From Dyadobacter sp. (GTDB lineage Bacteria > Bacteroidota > Bacteroidia > Cytophagales > Spirosomataceae), in contig NZ_JAGIAS010000001.1 of the NCBI RefSeq assembly GCF_017744695.1, positions 1,207,013-1,271,012 of the forward strand: DNA of 64,000 nt. The letters run 5' to 3'. Both the position numbers and the translations under genes were made by a program. The notes beneath the pieces are model-generated. The model ran no database searches and had not been told where the DNA came from. It saw nothing but the letters and a program-made list of their open reading frames with translations. Shown piece by piece: positions 62,062 through 64,000 of this stretch (positions are counted from its first letter, which is position 1; every line of letters begins with the position of its first letter).

Positions 62062-64000
62062 ATGATCCAACCCTTTAAAAAACTGACTAATTCCTCGTTC
62101 ATACTTGCTTTTTGCCTGCATTCTTTAACCAGTCCCGCACAAAAAAGTCCCGAAAAAGATAACCTGCAATATGTCGACCTGCGCATTGGAAACGTAGGTC
62201 AGCTGCTGGAACCCACCCGTCCTACCGTGCAGCTCCCCAACCAGATGATGCGCATGTTCCCGGTCCGCCAGGATTACCTCGACGACCAGATTTCGAGCTT
62301 TCCCGCGATCATCGTCTCGCATCGGCTCGGCCAGGCATTTGCATTACAGCCCAGCATTCAGCCAATCACTGCCGCCTCCTGGAAGCACAAAATGGCATAC
62401 GACCACGACCTGGAAGTGTTAAGGCCTTATTATTACTCTACTTATCTGATTGACGACGAAGTAAAAGTAGAATTTGTCCCCGGCAAAAAAGCCGGTATTT
62501 ACCGCTTTGAATTTCCAAAGAATGGCCGGAAAAGCATCCTCTTCGACCAGTACAACAATGGAGAAGGAAGCTGGAAATTCACGGATGGAAAGGAAATAGC
62601 AGCCCGCGAAGTTTACCACGACGACATTTCCGTTTACCTCTATGGCACATTCAGCGAAGCGGGTAAAACAGGTTCGCTCCATGGCGAAAATGCCGTACCC
62701 GACGATAACGCAACGGGAAAAAGGGCCAAAGCCTATGTTACATTCCCCGACAATGCTTCGGCAATCGAATTTCGCTATGCAATCTCGTTTGTAAGCGCCG
62801 AACAGGCGAAGAAAAATTTTGAAGCCGAAGTGAAAAACACGGGATTTGAGGACCTGAAAAAAGTGGGTGAGCAACTTTGGGCAAAAACAATCGGCCAGAT
62901 CCGCGTGGAAGGTGGTACCGAGGCGCAAAAACGGAGCTTCTACTCGTCGCTCTACCGCACCTACGAGCGAATGGTGAATATCACGGAAGACAATCAATAT
63001 TATAGCGGTTATGATAAAAAAGTCCATACCAGCAACCGGCCATTTTATGTAGACGACTGGACTTGGGACACTTACCTCGCACATCACCCGCTGCGTGTAA
63101 TCCTGAACCCCGCGCAGGAGGAAGACATGCTGCAATCATTTGTACATATGTATGAGCAAAGCGGCTGGATGCCCACATTTCCGGTCCTTTTCGGAGATCA
63201 CGCGTGTATGAACGGCTTCCATTCCTCGGTAACGTTGCTCGATGGCTACCGCAAAGGCCTTAAAAACTTCGATATTGCCAAAGCCTACGAAGGCATGAAA
63301 AAGAATGCCGAGCAAGCGACCATGCTTCCGTGGCGAAATGGCCCGAAATGCGAGCTGGACGACATCTACCATTCCAAAGGCTTCTTCCCCGCATTGACAC
63401 CGGGCGAAAAAGAAACCGTGAAACTGGTGGACAGCTTTGAAAAACGTCAGGCCGTGGCGGTTACCCTCGGCGGCAGCTACGACGACTGGGCAGTAGGACA
63501 GCTGGCCAAAGATCTCGGCAAAAATGCTGATTTTCAGAAATTCAATGCCCGGGCAACCAACTATAAAAATCTTTGGAATGAAGAAAAGCAGATGTTCATC
63601 CCCAAAGACAGCCAGGGCAAATGGATTGCCATCGACCCGAAATTCGACGGCGGAATGGGCGGCCGCGATTTTTATGATGAGAATAACGGCTGGACCTACA
63701 AATGGCAGGTGCAACACGATATAAATGGGCTCATTGACCTGATGGGCGGCAAAAAGAAATTCGAAAGCAGCCTCGATCAGCTTTACCGGGAAGGATTGGG
63801 ACGTAGTAAATACGAGTTCTGGGGCAAATTCCCGGACGCAACCGGCCTGGTAGGGCAATATTCGATGGGTAATGAGCCGAGTTTCCACATTCCTTACCTG
63901 TACAACTTTACCGATGCTCCCTGGAAAACGCAGAAACGCATTCGTTTCCTCCTCGATGTCTGGTTCAAGGATAACATTTTCGGGATTCCGGGCGACGAAG
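62062..64000 (+). CDS. GH92-family alpha-mannosidase, 3' end outside window
   Basis: GH92 enzymes are calcium-dependent exo-alpha-mannosidases, usually 1,2-specific, of the outer envelope. The window holds the first 646 codons; a full protein is normally about 740-780 residues. The signal peptide runs to about residue 27. The N-terminal beta-domain begins DNLQYVDLRIGN, and the catalytic (alpha/alpha)6 region has FYVDDWTWDTYLAHHPL, the SGWMPTFP loop and GNEPSFHIPYLYN, all strongly conserved. The residue usually histidine in the EPSHHIPY motif reads F here (EPSFHIPY). It is divergent from the SARP-type regulator across about 300 bases, which may control it. The end and any downstream partner genes lie beyond the window. 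Confidence 0.93.
   Translation, partial: MIQPFKKLTNSSFILAFCLHSLTSPAQKSPEKDNLQYVDLRIGNVGQLLEPTRPTVQLPNQMMRMFPVRQDYLDDQISSFPAIIVSHRLGQAFALQPSIQPITAASWKHKMAYDHDLEVLRPYYYSTYLIDDEVKVEFVPGKKAGIYRFEFPKNGRKSILFDQYNNGEGSWKFTDGKEIAAREVYHDDISVYLYGTFSEAGKTGSLHGENAVPDDNATGKRAKAYVTFPDNASAIEFRYAISFVSAEQAKKNFEAEVKNTGFEDLKKVGEQLWAKTIGQIRVEGGTEAQKRSFYSSLYRTYERMVNITEDNQYYSGYDKKVHTSNRPFYVDDWTWDTYLAHHPLRVILNPAQEEDMLQSFVHMYEQSGWMPTFPVLFGDHACMNGFHSSVTLLDGYRKGLKNFDIAKAYEGMKKNAEQATMLPWRNGPKCELDDIYHSKGFFPALTPGEKETVKLVDSFEKRQAVAVTLGGSYDDWAVGQLAKDLGKNADFQKFNARATNYKNLWNEEKQMFIPKDSQGKWIAIDPKFDGGMGGRDFYDENNGWTYKWQVQHDINGLIDLMGGKKKFESSLDQLYREGLGRSKYEFWGKFPDATGLVGQYSMGNEPSFHIPYLYNFTDAPWKTQKRIRFLLDVWFKDNIFGIPGDE

Overview
The window comes from a chromosome of a Bacteroidota bacterium. 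It is most likely a Cytophagales/Spirosomataceae member close to Dyadobacter; the genus is an inference from overall gene content. The phylum is well supported. There is a SusC/SusD pair, a T9SS C-terminal sorting domain, a TonB-dependent receptor with a carboxypeptidase-regulatory N-terminus, and many starts are preceded by the Bacteroidota promoter box TAnnTTTG instead of a Shine-Dalgarno sequence. No rRNA, tRNA, IS element, integrase or CRISPR array was recognised. Both edges cut genes: an ABC exporter on the left and a GH92 mannosidase on the right.

1-11.4 kb is mostly housekeeping and metabolism. It holds the ABC exporter, hemA with its own terminator, a sensor kinase, an orphan LuxE-like acyl-protein synthetase, a periplasmic FAD dehydrogenase pair (gluconate-dehydrogenase-type small subunit plus GMC subunit), a DUF5009-like membrane acyltransferase, a VOC protein and a small helical protein. 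11.7-26.7 kb carries an outer-membrane biogenesis block (a PPIase lipoprotein with an OmpA-like insert, and a SurA-like PPIase), a MoxR ATPase, a ketoglutaric-semialdehyde-type ALDH, truA, glnS, a higBA toxin-antitoxin locus whose toxin frame is broken, ferritin, HPP and FUSC membrane proteins, YwbE and an EamA transporter.

26.7-36.3 kb holds a response regulator plus PAS kinase pair, a TonB-dependent receptor, a MATE exporter, a GapN-like ALDH and a two-gene unknown module (DUF6934-like plus a 64-residue protein). 36.4-47.8 kb, all on the minus strand, is a sulfatase-rich polysaccharide utilisation locus: SusC, SusD, three formylglycine-type sulfatases and a secreted rhodanese-thioredoxin fusion, with a small array of palindromic repeats between two sulfatases. 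The locus has no glycoside hydrolase of its own.

48.3-52.9 kb has two divergent PAS kinases, one of them a hybrid. 53.4-57.7 kb is a surface-protein cluster: two paralogous secreted proteins with YadA-like head repeats and a self-cleaving S74 chaperone domain, with a T9SS-sorted protein between them. 57.8-64 kb has a membrane protein, a Crp/Fnr regulator, and then the most unusual gene: a membrane-spanning protein with a LamG-like/Kelch-like outer part and a cytoplasmic SARP-type DNA-binding plus BTAD region. It is divergent from a GH92 alpha-mannosidase, which suggests a one-component transmembrane glycan sensor.

Several starts were moved from the longest open frame because a terminator or promoter box lies inside the longer version; each case is explained in its entry.
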